A DNA stretch of 64,000 nucleotides. Source: CAVTOO01 sp963736355. GTDB lineage: Bacteria > Pseudomonadota > Alphaproteobacteria > Rhizobiales > Xanthobacteraceae. The notes under the pieces are model-generated. The model did not search any database and had not been told where the DNA came from. It saw only the letters and a list, made by a program, of their open reading frames with translations. The translations under genes and the position numbers were made by a program. The DNA lies in assembly GCA_963736355.1 (NCBI GenBank), contig CAVTOO010000007.1, positions 1-64,000 of the forward strand. The letters are read 5' to 3'. Below are positions 17,571 to 25,993 of the stretch, in pieces (the stretch's first letter is position 1; the number at the start of each line of letters is the position of its first letter).

Positions 17571-19719
17571 TTACGTCGCCTGCTGCCGCTCCGAGCGCCT
17601 CGTGAGGCGACGCGGGGAGGATTCTTTCGAGCGACTTGCCACGGCCTGACAGACTCGGATTCGTCATGAAGTAGTTGTGCACGTTGAAAGGCTCCTCGCC
17701 TTTCGCGGCCTTCATACGCGTTGACGATCCGTCCGGCAACAATTGCCAGCTCTGTTCGGTGTCTTTCAGGTTGGCCATCATGATCTGTTCGAGAACCTGC
17801 TGATGAACCGTCGGATTCACCAACGGACACAGCACTTCGACGCGGCGGTCGAGATTGCGCGGCATCATGTCGGCCGAGGAGATATACACAGAAGCCTTCG
17901 CGTGAGGCAGGCCGTGACCGCCGCCGAAGGCGTAGATTCGGCAATGTTCGAGGAATCGGCCGACGATCGATTTGACGCGGATGTTCTCCGACAGGCCGGG
18001 AACTCCGGGCCGCAGGCAACAGATGCCGCGCACCACCAGATCGACCGAAACGCCGGCCTGAGAGGCCGCGTAAAGCCCGTCGATGACTTCCGGGTCCACC
18101 AGCGAATTCATCTTCATCCAGATCATCGCCGGGCGTCCGGCGCGCGCATGTTCGATTTCCTGACTGATATGATCGACGATGCGCTTGCGCAGCGTCAGCG
18201 GTGACACACCCATGCGCTCGATATCGATCGGCTCGGCGTAACCGGTGATATAGTTGAACACCCGCGCCACATCGCGGGCGATGACCGCGTCCGAGGTGAA
18301 ATAGGACAGATCCGTGTAGATGCGCGCCGTCACCGGATGATAGTTGCCGGTGCCGACATGCACATAGGTGCGTCATCTGGCCCGCCTCGCGGCGCACCAC
18401 CATCGACAGCTTGGCGTGGGTCTTCAGTTCGATGAAGCCATAGACCACCTGCACGCCGGCGCGCTCCATGTCGCGCGCCCAGCGGATATTGGCTTCCTCA
18501 TCAAAACGCGCCTTCAGTTCGATCAGCGCCGTGACCGACTTGCCCGCCTCGGCGGCTTCCGCCAGCGCGCGCACGATCGGCGAATTGGACGAGGTGCGGT
18601 AGAGCGTCTGCTTGATTGCGACGACGTCGGGATCGCGCGCCGCCTGCTGCAGGAACTGCACGACGACGTCGAAGGATTTCATACGGGTGATGGACGACGA
18701 GGTCCTTCTGCCCGATGGCGGCGAAGATATCGCCGCCATGGTCGCGCACGCGCTCGGGATGGCGCGGCACATAGGGCGTGAATTCGAGGTCGGGTCGGTC
18801 GAGCCGCGTCAGTTGCGACAATTCATTGAGGGCCAGCACGCCGTCGACACGGAACATTTCGTCGTCGGCAGCAGAGAGCGCGCGCTGCACGAAGTGCTGC
18901 AGTTCGTCGGGCATCGCTGCTTCGAGTTCAAGACGGATCACCGATCCGCGGCGGCGGCGCTTGAGCGCGGTCTCGAACACGCGCACCAGGTCTTCGGCCT
19001 CTTCCTCGATTTCGATTTCGGAGTCACGAATGAGGCGGAACGCGCCCTGCCCCTTGACCGTGTAGCCGGGGAAAAGCCGGCCGATGAACAGGCCCGTTGC
19101 CTGTTCCAGCGTGATCAGGCGGATCGTCGTGTCCTTGGCATTGGCCGGCAGACGGATGAACCGATCGATCTTGCTCGGCATACGGATCAGCGCGTTCATC
19201 GGGCGTGCCGTCGGACGTGCGCGCGAGTTGCAGCGCCACCGTGAAGCCGAGGCTCGGGATAAACGGGAACGGATGCGCCGGGTCGATCGCCAGCGGCGTC
19301 AAGAGCGGAAAGACGTTGTGGAGGAAATGGTCCTCGATCCAGCTCCGTTCCGTCTTGCTGACGTCGCGGCCGTCGACCAGAACGACACCCGCGTCCGCCA
19401 GAAGCGGTCGCAGCGTCTGCCAGTTGGCCTGCTGGTCGGCGCTGAGCGCGGCGACGGCCTCGTTGATGCGGACGAGCTGTTCGGCGGGGGTGAGCCCGTC
19501 GGGGCTCTTTTCGGCAATCCCGGCGCGCACCTGGGCCTTGAGGCCGGCGACGCGCACCATGAAGAATTCATCAAGGTTGTTGGCGGAAATCGACAGGAAC
19601 CGCAGCCGTTCCAGCAGCGGATGGCCGGTGTTGGCCGCCTCCTCCAGCACGCGCCGGTTGAAATGCAGCCAGGACAATTCGCGGTTGATGAAGCGCTCGG
19701 GCCCCATAACCGCCGCCAC
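17571..19719 (-). CDS. ppk: Polyphosphate kinase 1 (several frameshifts)
   Basis: Reversibly polymerises the gamma phosphate of ATP into polyphosphate. N-terminal domain: PERFINRELSWLHFNRRVLE and SISANNLDEFFMVRVAG. Middle part: VAIKQTLYRTSSNSPIVRAL and FIELKTHAKLSMVVRRE, with the catalytic-site histidine expected in this HAKL block. C-terminal part: HGLPHAKASVYISSADMM and FMTNPSLSGRGKSL. Frames change near 19195, 18690, 18365 and 17640. After the last one the proper ending KESSPRRLTRRSERQQAT-stop is recovered at 17571. The start is uncertain: GTG 19719 gives MAAVMGPERF, while ATG 19768 would add ~16 residues if one more indel is assumed. Confidence 0.88.
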
Positions 19720-19870
19720 CGATTTCCGTTTTTTCTTTTATATCAATGACTTGTGCGGCTTCATTCATCTTAGATGACCGGCGGCGGAATTGCTCAAAAC
19801 GACCTTGGTTACCCCTCGTGACAACACGATGACACCATGCCCCACCACTGGTTTCAATTGCCGTAAGGCC

Positions 19871-20551
19871 TCACGGCAAAAGGTCGCGCACGACCTCCAC
19901 CGCCAGCATGCGCGTGACCGGCCTTCGCAGCCGCAGCGCTTCCTCATCCAGTTTCCCGACAACGCTGCGCGCCGCGGCAAACGACCGCTCGATCCGGCTC
20001 GCCAGATAACTGACAACGCTTTCATCGAGCACAAGTTGCCTGTCGGTCCCGAGCTTGAAAATCACGGCCTTCAGAACGGCGTCGTCCGGCGGCGCGAGGC
20101 TCACCGTCGGCAGTGCCCGCAGCCGCGATCCGAGATCCGGCAATGCGATTTTCCAGCCCGCCGGCGCGCTGCGTGCGGTGAGCAAAACATAGTCCTCTTC
20201 CTGCCGCGCGAGGTTCAGAAGGTGGAACAGCGCACGCTCATCGATGGCGCCGGGAACGACATCTTCGACCACCAGCGCACCGGTAGCGAGCGATCCCGGT
20301 ACTGCGGCGACATCAAGCGCGCGCGCCGATATCACCCGTGCCCCCGCGATCCCCGCCCACGCCGCGGCAAGATGACTTTTGCCTGCGCCCTCGGGCCCGA
20401 TCAGCATGACGACGCGGCCCGGCCAATCCGGCCAGCGGTCGACCAGCGTCAGAGCGGCCGCATTGCAGTCGCCCGCGAGAAAATCCTCGCGCGCATGGCT
20501 TTCCTGATGCGGCAGGCTGAGCGCAAGCTGGACCGGCTGGACCTGCGACAT
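19871..20551 (-). CDS. hdaA: DnaA-like regulatory inactivation protein HdaA
   Basis: About 226 residues. AAA+ protein that, with the DNA-polymerase sliding clamp, stimulates ATP hydrolysis on DnaA to limit replication initiation. Near the N-terminus QLALSLP matches a clamp-binding motif. Walker A is GPEGAGKSHLAAAW and Walker B-like ALVVEDVV follows. The C-terminal RSFAAARSVVGKLDEEALR matches the Hda/DnaA AAA+ lid. I choose ATG 20551 (MSQVQPVQLALSLP) over upstream starts because it is 20 bases after the pgsA-like stop and leaves the clamp motif near the end. Confidence 0.85.
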   Translation of the reverse strand: MSQVQPVQLALSLPHQESHAREDFLAGDCNAAALTLVDRWPDWPGRVVMLIGPEGAGKSHLAAAWAGIAGARVISARALDVAAVPGSLATGALVVEDVVPGAIDERALFHLLNLARQEEDYVLLTARSAPAGWKIALPDLGSRLRALPTVSLAPPDDAVLKAVIFKLGTDRQLVLDESVVSYLASRIERSFAAARSVVGKLDEEALRLRRPVTRMLAVEVVRDLLP

Positions 20552-20570
20552 TGAACTGGAACCCGGCCTT

Positions 20571-21176
20571 TCAGCGCACCGTATCGAGCATGCCCATGTG
20601 GCGGGCCCACTCGACGAGATAGAACGCAACCGACAGCAGCGTCAGCACCGTGACGCATACCATCAGCACGATATCGAGCGGCGCGATGGAGAATCGAAAG
20701 CCGAGCGCGGCCAGAACCAGCGCCGCGAAGGCGACCTGCGCCACTGTATTGAGCTTGGACACCATCAACGGCCTCAGCGGAACCGGCTTGTCGAGTAGCC
20801 ACGACACGATGACCGCGCCGACAATCATGATATCGCGCGAGACGACGAGAATAACGATCCAGACCGGAATAGCCCCCGCTATACCCAGGGCGACGTAAAT
20901 CGAGACCAAAAGTGCCTTGTCGGCGAGCGGATCGAGCAGCGCGCCGATTTCGCTCGTCATGTTGAAGCGCTTGGCCAGAAAGCCGTCCACGGCATCGCTC
21001 AGCCCGGCGGCCAAAAACAGCACAAAAGCGATCATCTGCTGGTGAGAGCCGATCGCCCAAACGATAATCGGGACCAGCAAAATGCGGCCCAAAGTGATGA
21101 TATTTGGAATGCTCAACGCGTTAGTCCCGGCCGCCAGGGTCCCGGCCCTGGCGTTATCTACATAAAGCGTTTTCAA
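20571..21176 (-). CDS. pgsA: CDP-alcohol phosphatidyltransferase (PgsA-like)
   Basis: About 201 residues, integral membrane enzyme of the CDP-alcohol phosphotransferase family, probably making phosphatidylglycerol phosphate. The family signature is complete: DAVDGFLAKRF followed by LLDPLADK, i.e. D-x2-DG-x2-A-[RK]-x8-D-x3-D (here Lys in place of Arg). Several hydrophobic spans follow. The ATG at 21176 lies inside repeat A and gives ~20 extra residues before SIPNIITLGRILLVP, where such proteins usually start; TTG 21116 is an alternative. The assignment as PgsA versus another member is by similarity of layout only. It precedes hdaA on the same strand. Confidence 0.8.
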   Translation of the reverse strand: MKTLYVDNARAGTLAAGTNALSIPNIITLGRILLVPIIVWAIGSHQQMIAFVLFLAAGLSDAVDGFLAKRFNMTSEIGALLDPLADKALLVSIYVALGIAGAIPVWIVILVVSRDIMIVGAVIVSWLLDKPVPLRPLMVSKLNTVAQVAFAALVLAALGFRFSIAPLDIVLMVCVTVLTLLSVAFYLVEWARHMGMLDTVR

Positions 21177-21268
21177 GCGAAGTGGAAACCGGTTCGGCGT
21201 GAAGAAAACGCGTCAAACAAGAAGCTAGAGCCCCGGCTTTGATCTCCTCAAAGCCGGACGGGCTCTAG
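21164..21268. repeat. Dispersed repeat A, copy 2
   Basis: 105-bp element nearly identical in design to 7920-8024, lying between the divergent pgsA-like gene and purM. It covers the first codons of the longest reading of pgsA. Confidence 0.9.
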
Positions 21269-21344
21269 TACAGCGTTTCGCGGAGAGCGAGCCATTGCGC
21301 CAGGACAAAATCCTGCGTAACCAGCCGCGTAAAGGCGAGTTTCC

Positions 21345-22425
21345 ATGACCGAACGCAAGAACAGTCTGACCTACGCGCGATGCGGGCGTCGATATCGATG
21401 CCGGCAACAGGCTGGTGGAGACGATCAAGCCCTGGTGCGCGCGACCGCGCCGGCCGGCGCCGACGCCGAGATCGGCGGATTCGGCGGCCTGTTCGACCTC
21501 AAGGCGGCCGGCTTCAAGGACCCGATGCTGGTGGCCGCCACCGACGGCGTCGGCACCAAGCTCAAGATCGCCATCGACGACCGGCATGCACGACGACCAT
21601 CGGCATCGATCTCGTCGCGATGTGCGTCAACGATCTCGTCGTGCAGGGCGCCGAGCCGCTGTTCTTCCTCGACTACTTCGCCACCGGCAAGCTCGAGCCG
21701 GACGCGGCGCGGCCATCGTCGCGGGCATCGCGCGACGGCTGCACGCAGGCCGGCTGCGCGCTGATCGGCGGCGAGACCGCCGAGATGCCGGGCCTCTATA
21801 GCGACGGCGATTACGATCTCGCGGGCTTCGCGGTCGGCGCGGTCGAGCGCGGCACGCTGCTGCCGCGCGGCGATATTGCGCGCCGGCGACGTCGTGATCG
21901 GCCTCGCCTCTTCCGGCGTCCACTCGAACGGCTATTCGCTGGTGCGCAAGATCGTCGAACAATCCGGCGTCGCCTACGATGCGCCCGCGCCCTTCGCGCC
22001 GGGCATGACGCTGGCGATGCGCTGCTGACGCCGACGCGGCATCTATGTGAAGTCCCTGCTCAAGGCGATCCGCGAAACGCATGCGGTGAAGGGCGCTGGC
22101 CCACATCACCGGCGGCGGCTTCACCGACAACATGCCGCGCGTGCTGCCGGCAGCATCTCGGCGTCCGCATCGACCTCGTCGCAGATCCCCGTGCCGCCGG
22201 TCTTCGAGTGGCTCGCCGCGCAAGGCGGCGATGCGCAGAGCGGAAATGCTGCGCACGTTCAACTGCGGCATCGGCATGATCGCCATCGTCGCACCCGACA
22301 AAGTCGCCAGCGTCGCGGAGATCCTGAGGTCGGAAGGCGAGACCGTCGCGGTGCTGGGCGAAGTGATCGCCGCCCGGGGCGACGAGCGTGTCGTCTACGA
22401 CAACACGCTCGATCTGTCGCAATGA
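21345..22425 (+). CDS. purM: Phosphoribosylformylglycinamidine cyclo-ligase (many frameshifts)
   Basis: AIR synthetase, fifth step of de novo purine synthesis. ATG 21345 follows AAGGCGAG and opens MTERKNSLTYA. Characteristic stretches are readable in alternating frames: IGGFGGLFDLKAAGFKDPML, TDGVGTKLKIAID, MCVNDLVVQGAEPLFFLDYF, CALIGGETAEMPGLY, GVHSNGYSLVRKIVE, HITGGGFTDNMPRVLP and the ending YDNTLDLSQ. About ten indels occur in 1.08 kb, far denser than in the genes on either side. Every conserved block survives, so this reads as poor consensus, not a dead gene. The stop overlaps the purN start (ATGA). Confidence 0.9.
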
Positions 22426-23082
22426 CGGCGAAGCGCCGCGCCGCCATTCTGATTTCGGGGCGCGGCTCCAACATGACGGCCCTGATCGAGGCCGCCCGCG
22501 CCACGAACTACCCGGCCGAAATTTCTCTCGTCATGTCCAACAAGCCCGACGCCGGCGGGCTCCTGAGGGCGCGCGAGGCAGGAATCGCCACCGAGGCGAT
22601 CGAAAGCAAGACCTTCGGAAAGGACCGCGAAGCATTCGAACGCGCGCTTCACGCGGTGCTGGAACGCCACACCATCGAACTCGTCTGCCTGGCCGGCTTT
22701 ATGCGGCTTTTGACGCCCTGGTTCGTGCAGCAATGGCACGGACGCATGATCAATATTCACCCGGCGCTGCTGCCGGCCTATCCCGGACTGCACACGCATG
22801 AGCGCGCACTGGCAGACGGCGCGACCGACGCATGGCGCGACAGTGCACTTTGTCGTGCCGGAAATGGACGCCGGACCAATTATTGCGCAAGGCTCGGTCG
22901 CGGTGAAAAGCGACGATACGCCCGATACGCTGGCCGCGCGCGTCCTGGGCGTTGAGCATGTGATTTTCCCCGCCGCACTGCGTGCGCTGGCAAGCGGTGC
23001 GGTGCGTCTCGACGGCGACCGCTGTATCGATGCAAATGGGAAAGACTGGACGCCGGCGAACATCGCAAGCACGTCCACATAA
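22422..23082 (+). CDS. purN: Phosphoribosylglycinamide formyltransferase (one frameshift)
   Basis: Transfers a formyl group from 10-formyl-tetrahydrofolate to GAR in purine synthesis. The N-terminus RRAAILISGRGSNMTALIEA is typical. The catalytic region reads GRMINIHPALLPAYPGLHTH (Asn/His) and, after the frame change, THGATVHFVVPEMDAGPII, with the catalytic Asp in MDAGP. An apparent inserted base near 22827 is the only break. About 219 residues, normal size. It overlaps purM by four bases, so the two are translationally coupled. Confidence 0.92.
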
Positions 23083-23109
23083 AAAGACCCCGGCGAAACG
23101 CCGGGGGTC
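23081..23109 (-). terminator. Intrinsic terminator of the cold-shock gene
   Basis: On the minus strand, GACCCCCGGCG pairs with CGCCGGGGTC around TTT, and five T residues follow. It lies 36 bases after the csp stop. On the plus strand it ends directly after purN but lacks a T-run there. Confidence 0.85.
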
Positions 23110-23144
23110 ACGAGATCATCACGAACGATTTTCAAGCCGTAGCT

Positions 23145-23348
23145 TCAAGACACTTTCAGGTTTTCTGCTGAGTCTTTGCCACGATTGCTGACCAGTTCGA
23201 ACTCGACAACCTGGCCTTCGTTGAGGGTTGAGAACCCGGCCCGCTCAACGGCGGAGATGTGAACGAAAACGTCTTTGTCCCCTGCCGTTGGCTTGATGAA
23301 GCCGTAACCCTTGGTTGGGTTGAACCACTTGACGGTGCCTTTTTGCAT
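23145..23348 (-). CDS. Cold-shock domain protein
   Basis: A 67-residue single-domain CspA-family RNA/DNA-binding protein. RNP1 is KGYGFIKP and RNP2 is VFVHISAVE, within MQKGTVKWFNPTKGYGF. A CAGGAGA ribosome-binding site precedes the start. The ~120-base upstream leader and the strong terminator fit an independently regulated mRNA. Which of the usually several paralogues this is cannot be decided. Confidence 0.95.
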   Translation of the reverse strand: MQKGTVKWFNPTKGYGFIKPTAGDKDVFVHISAVERAGFSTLNEGQVVEFELVSNRGKDSAENLKVS

Positions 23349-23710
23349 CGCCTGTCTCCTGCTGTAGAGCGATAGTCGCTAGACAAAAAAAGACACGGCC
23401 GTGTTTTCACACGCCGCGCCACAAGCCGGTCCCCGAGGAATGTCTGCGAGATTTTCTTCGAAAAATGCACAGGATGTCGCCGAAATCCGATTGCCCCCGA
23501 AAATAACTGCCCAAAAAAGGCACGAGCAAGGCCACTAAAACCCGCAGTTGTGACCTAACCACCACAGCGCCGGACTATCGTTTCGCCATCGTGCCGAACT
23601 GGTTGACGCATCGGGTAAATTCAGCACAAATCCGTCTGCGAAAGCCGCCTGCGGGGGCGGGTCTTGAGAGTTCGGGCAGGATGGCGACGGCCGGCGACAC
23701 CGCGAGCATC

Positions 23711-24853
23711 ATGGCGACAATTCGGCGTGCCGGGCTGACCTTGGCGCGGCGCGCGGGATTTGCGATCGCCTGTCGCGATGACCTTCTGGTGTTCAACACG
23801 AACCAGGCCAGCGCGCAGGGCTGCTCGTTCATGGCCGCCTTCTTCTGCGTCACGCCGACGACCTATGCGACCGCGCCGAACAGCAACAATGCGCATCTCG
23901 GCGCCGTCAACGCGATGTTCGACCTCGGCAGCGTGTTCCTGAACCGACTCGATCGCAATTCAACGCTCGGCCTGAATGCCGCGCGACGAAACAATCCCGG
24001 CGGCGGTGGCGCTCCCGGTGACGAGGAACCCCGCTATCGCGGTTGGTCCGAAGTATACGGTCTGACATCCAAGACCAGCGGTCAGGGCAATTTCCTCGGC
24101 GACAATCGCGACAGCTTTGGCGTCGTCGGCGGTTTCGCCGCGCGCTGGGCGCCGGGTTTCAATGTCGGCGTCTCGGTGGACCAGAGCCAGACACGCATCA
24201 ACATGCCGTTTGCGTTCCAGTCGGCGAGCATGGATCTGACACAGATCGGCGTCCACGCCACCTACGAGACAGGGCCGTGGACCTTCGCAGTCGCAGGCAT
24301 TCACGGCTTCGCCAAGATCTCATCCGGCCGGCGCGCGATGATCCTCGGCATCGACCTCGGACAAGCTTCAGCCAACTACGACGGCACCATCAGCGGCGGC
24401 ATTGCCGAAGTGAATTACTATTGGGGCATCGATCAGTGGCGCATCGTGCCCAAGCTGGCGCTGGAATATACGCGCTCGCGCACCGATGCCTTCCAGGAAA
24501 TGGGCAGCCTGTTGCCCATCACGGCCGCTGCCGCCGAAGCCGAACGCGCACGCGTGATGATCGGCGCGGAAATCGGGCATTACTGGATCTTGCAGCAGCA
24601 CATCTTCGACGTGTCGGGCTATGCGAAGTTCATCGACAACTTCCATCAGAAGATGGACGGCGTCTCTGTTTCTTCGCTGCTGGGCTCGATCAATGTTGCG
24701 GGCATTCGCGAAAGCACCACCGGTGTGGACGCCGGCGGCATGATGTCGTTTGGAATGACGGGGACTTCGCGAGTCTATCTTGCCTATGACGGCAAGTTCC
24801 GCGACGGCTTCTCGTCGCATCACGGCACGGCCGGGCTGGAAGTACGCTTCTAA
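23711..24853 (+). CDS. Outer-membrane beta-barrel (autotransporter-domain-like) protein
   Basis: About 380 residues from ATG 23711. The N-terminus is basic, then hydrophobic, with an Ala-rich end (NQASAQG) that looks like a signal peptide, perhaps distorted by an indel because the hydrophobic core is interrupted by Arg-Asp-Asp. The body shows alternating aromatic/polar strands (GWSEVYGLTSKTSGQGNFLG, FNVGVSVDQSQTRINMPF, WRIVPKLALEYTRSRTDAF) and ends AGLEVRF with the terminal Phe used by the BAM machinery. This matches the barrel half of autotransporters, but there is almost no passenger. It may be a porin-like or surface protein. Confidence 0.68.
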   Translation: MATIRRAGLTLARRAGFAIACRDDLLVFNTNQASAQGCSFMAAFFCVTPTTYATAPNSNNAHLGAVNAMFDLGSVFLNRLDRNSTLGLNAARRNNPGGGGAPGDEEPRYRGWSEVYGLTSKTSGQGNFLGDNRDSFGVVGGFAARWAPGFNVGVSVDQSQTRINMPFAFQSASMDLTQIGVHATYETGPWTFAVAGIHGFAKISSGRRAMILGIDLGQASANYDGTISGGIAEVNYYWGIDQWRIVPKLALEYTRSRTDAFQEMGSLLPITAAAAEAERARVMIGAEIGHYWILQQHIFDVSGYAKFIDNFHQKMDGVSVSSLLGSINVAGIRESTTGVDAGGMMSFGMTGTSRVYLAYDGKFRDGFSSHHGTAGLEVRF

Positions 24854-24930
24854 AGCGCTGGCCTGCGACCACCCTCACGACAGCAAATCATCACCCGGAC
24901 ACGCACGCATATTTGCGCGCGCGGAATCAA

Positions 24931-24967
24931 AAACCCCTGCCCGGGCGTGACCGCAGGCAGGGGTTAT
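24931..24967 (-). terminator. Intrinsic terminator of ndk
   Basis: On the minus strand, AACCCCTGCC pairs with GGCAGGGGTT and is followed by a T-run. It begins 27 bases after the ndk stop codon. Confidence 0.85.
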
Positions 24968-24993
24968 GAATCTTGGAAGTGCCGTCTGCCGAT

Positions 24994-25416
24994 TTAGCCG
25001 ACGATCTCGTTACCCGAGAAGAACTGCGCGATCTCGTTGACCGCGGTCTCGACCGCGTCCGATCCGTGCACGGAGTTTTCGCCGATCGACTTGGCGAACA
25101 GCTTGCGGATGGTGCCGTCGGCGGCCTTGGCCGGATCGGTTGCGCCCATCACTTCGCGATACTTGGCAATCGCGCCCTCGCCTTCGAGGACCTGAACGAC
25201 GACAGGGCCAGAGGTCATGAAGTCGACGAGTTCGCCGAAGAACGGGCGCGCGCGATGCACGCCATAGAACGTCTCGGCTTCACGGCGCGACATCAGAATA
25301 CGCTTCTGCGCGATGATGCGCAGGCCCGCCTTCTCGATCACAGCATTGATCGCCCCGGTCAGGTTACGCTCGGTCGCGTCGGGCTTGAGAATCGAAAAGG
25401 TACGCTCACTCGCCAT
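24994..25416 (-). CDS. ndk: Nucleoside diphosphate kinase
   Basis: A 140-residue enzyme that equalises nucleoside triphosphate pools through a phosphohistidine intermediate. It begins MASERTFSILKPDATERNL and contains the active-site block GENSVHGSDAVETA with the catalytic His near residue 117. The gene is intact and followed by a strong terminator, so it is probably a single-gene transcript. Confidence 0.97.
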   Translation of the reverse strand: MASERTFSILKPDATERNLTGAINAVIEKAGLRIIAQKRILMSRREAETFYGVHRARPFFGELVDFMTSGPVVVQVLEGEGAIAKYREVMGATDPAKAADGTIRKLFAKSIGENSVHGSDAVETAVNEIAQFFSGNEIVG

Positions 25417-25645
25417 TTTGAAGTCCTTAGGTCGAAGGGAAGGAAGGTGGCGGGCTTATAGCGGCGGTTCCCCAGCGCCGCAAGCGCGACCAATCCGCCC
25501 GTCTCCCCGCCACATGAATAAACAGTCAGAAAATTCAATGCCTTGCGACGTGAATTCGTCATGAACCTCCTGCGTTCGGGCCGCGACCTATGAACGGATG
25601 GCGGCGACCTGGTTGGCGCCGTTAACACAAACAAGGAGAACGACC

Positions 25646-25891
25646 ATGTTTCGCAAAATGATCCTCGGAGCTACCGCTGTCGTCGCCCTCGGCGCTGCCG
25701 TGATGTCCCCCTCAGTTGCCGAAGCCAAGCATTGGAAGAAGCATCACCACTTTCACCCGCACGGCTATGGCTCGGTGTTTTACGGCGCCTATGGCATGGG
25801 CGGCTATGGCGGCGGTGGCTGCTATGTGAAGCGCTGGGTACCGACCCCGTACGGAATGCGCCTGCGCGTGGTGAACCGCTGCGCTTGGTAA
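25646..25891 (+). CDS. Small secreted His/Gly/Tyr-rich protein
   Basis: An 81-residue exported protein starting at ATG 25646, which follows a perfect AAGGAG ribosome-binding site. The signal peptide MFRKMILGATAVVALGAAVM ends near VAEA. A cluster of six His within KHWKKHHHFHPHGYG and a Gly/Tyr-rich part follow. The ending (CYVKRWVPTPYGMRLRVVNR) resembles small rhizobial periplasmic proteins. Metal binding by the His cluster is conceivable but unproven. It is divergent from ndk. Confidence 0.75.
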   Translation: MFRKMILGATAVVALGAAVMSPSVAEAKHWKKHHHFHPHGYGSVFYGAYGMGGYGGGGCYVKRWVPTPYGMRLRVVNRCAW

Positions 25892-25993
25892 GCTGCGGCT
25901 CAGGAGCCCCGGACCATCCGGGGCTCCGCCCTGCCGCCTAATTCGCGGCAAGGCCATTGCATTCGGCGCGCGGTTTGGTGAAAACCCCCGCAC

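Noticed and set aside
15945..17669. A 574-residue plus-strand reading frame
   Set aside because: Antisense to ppx and the ppk end; Arg/Ala/Gln-rich shadow with no motifs.
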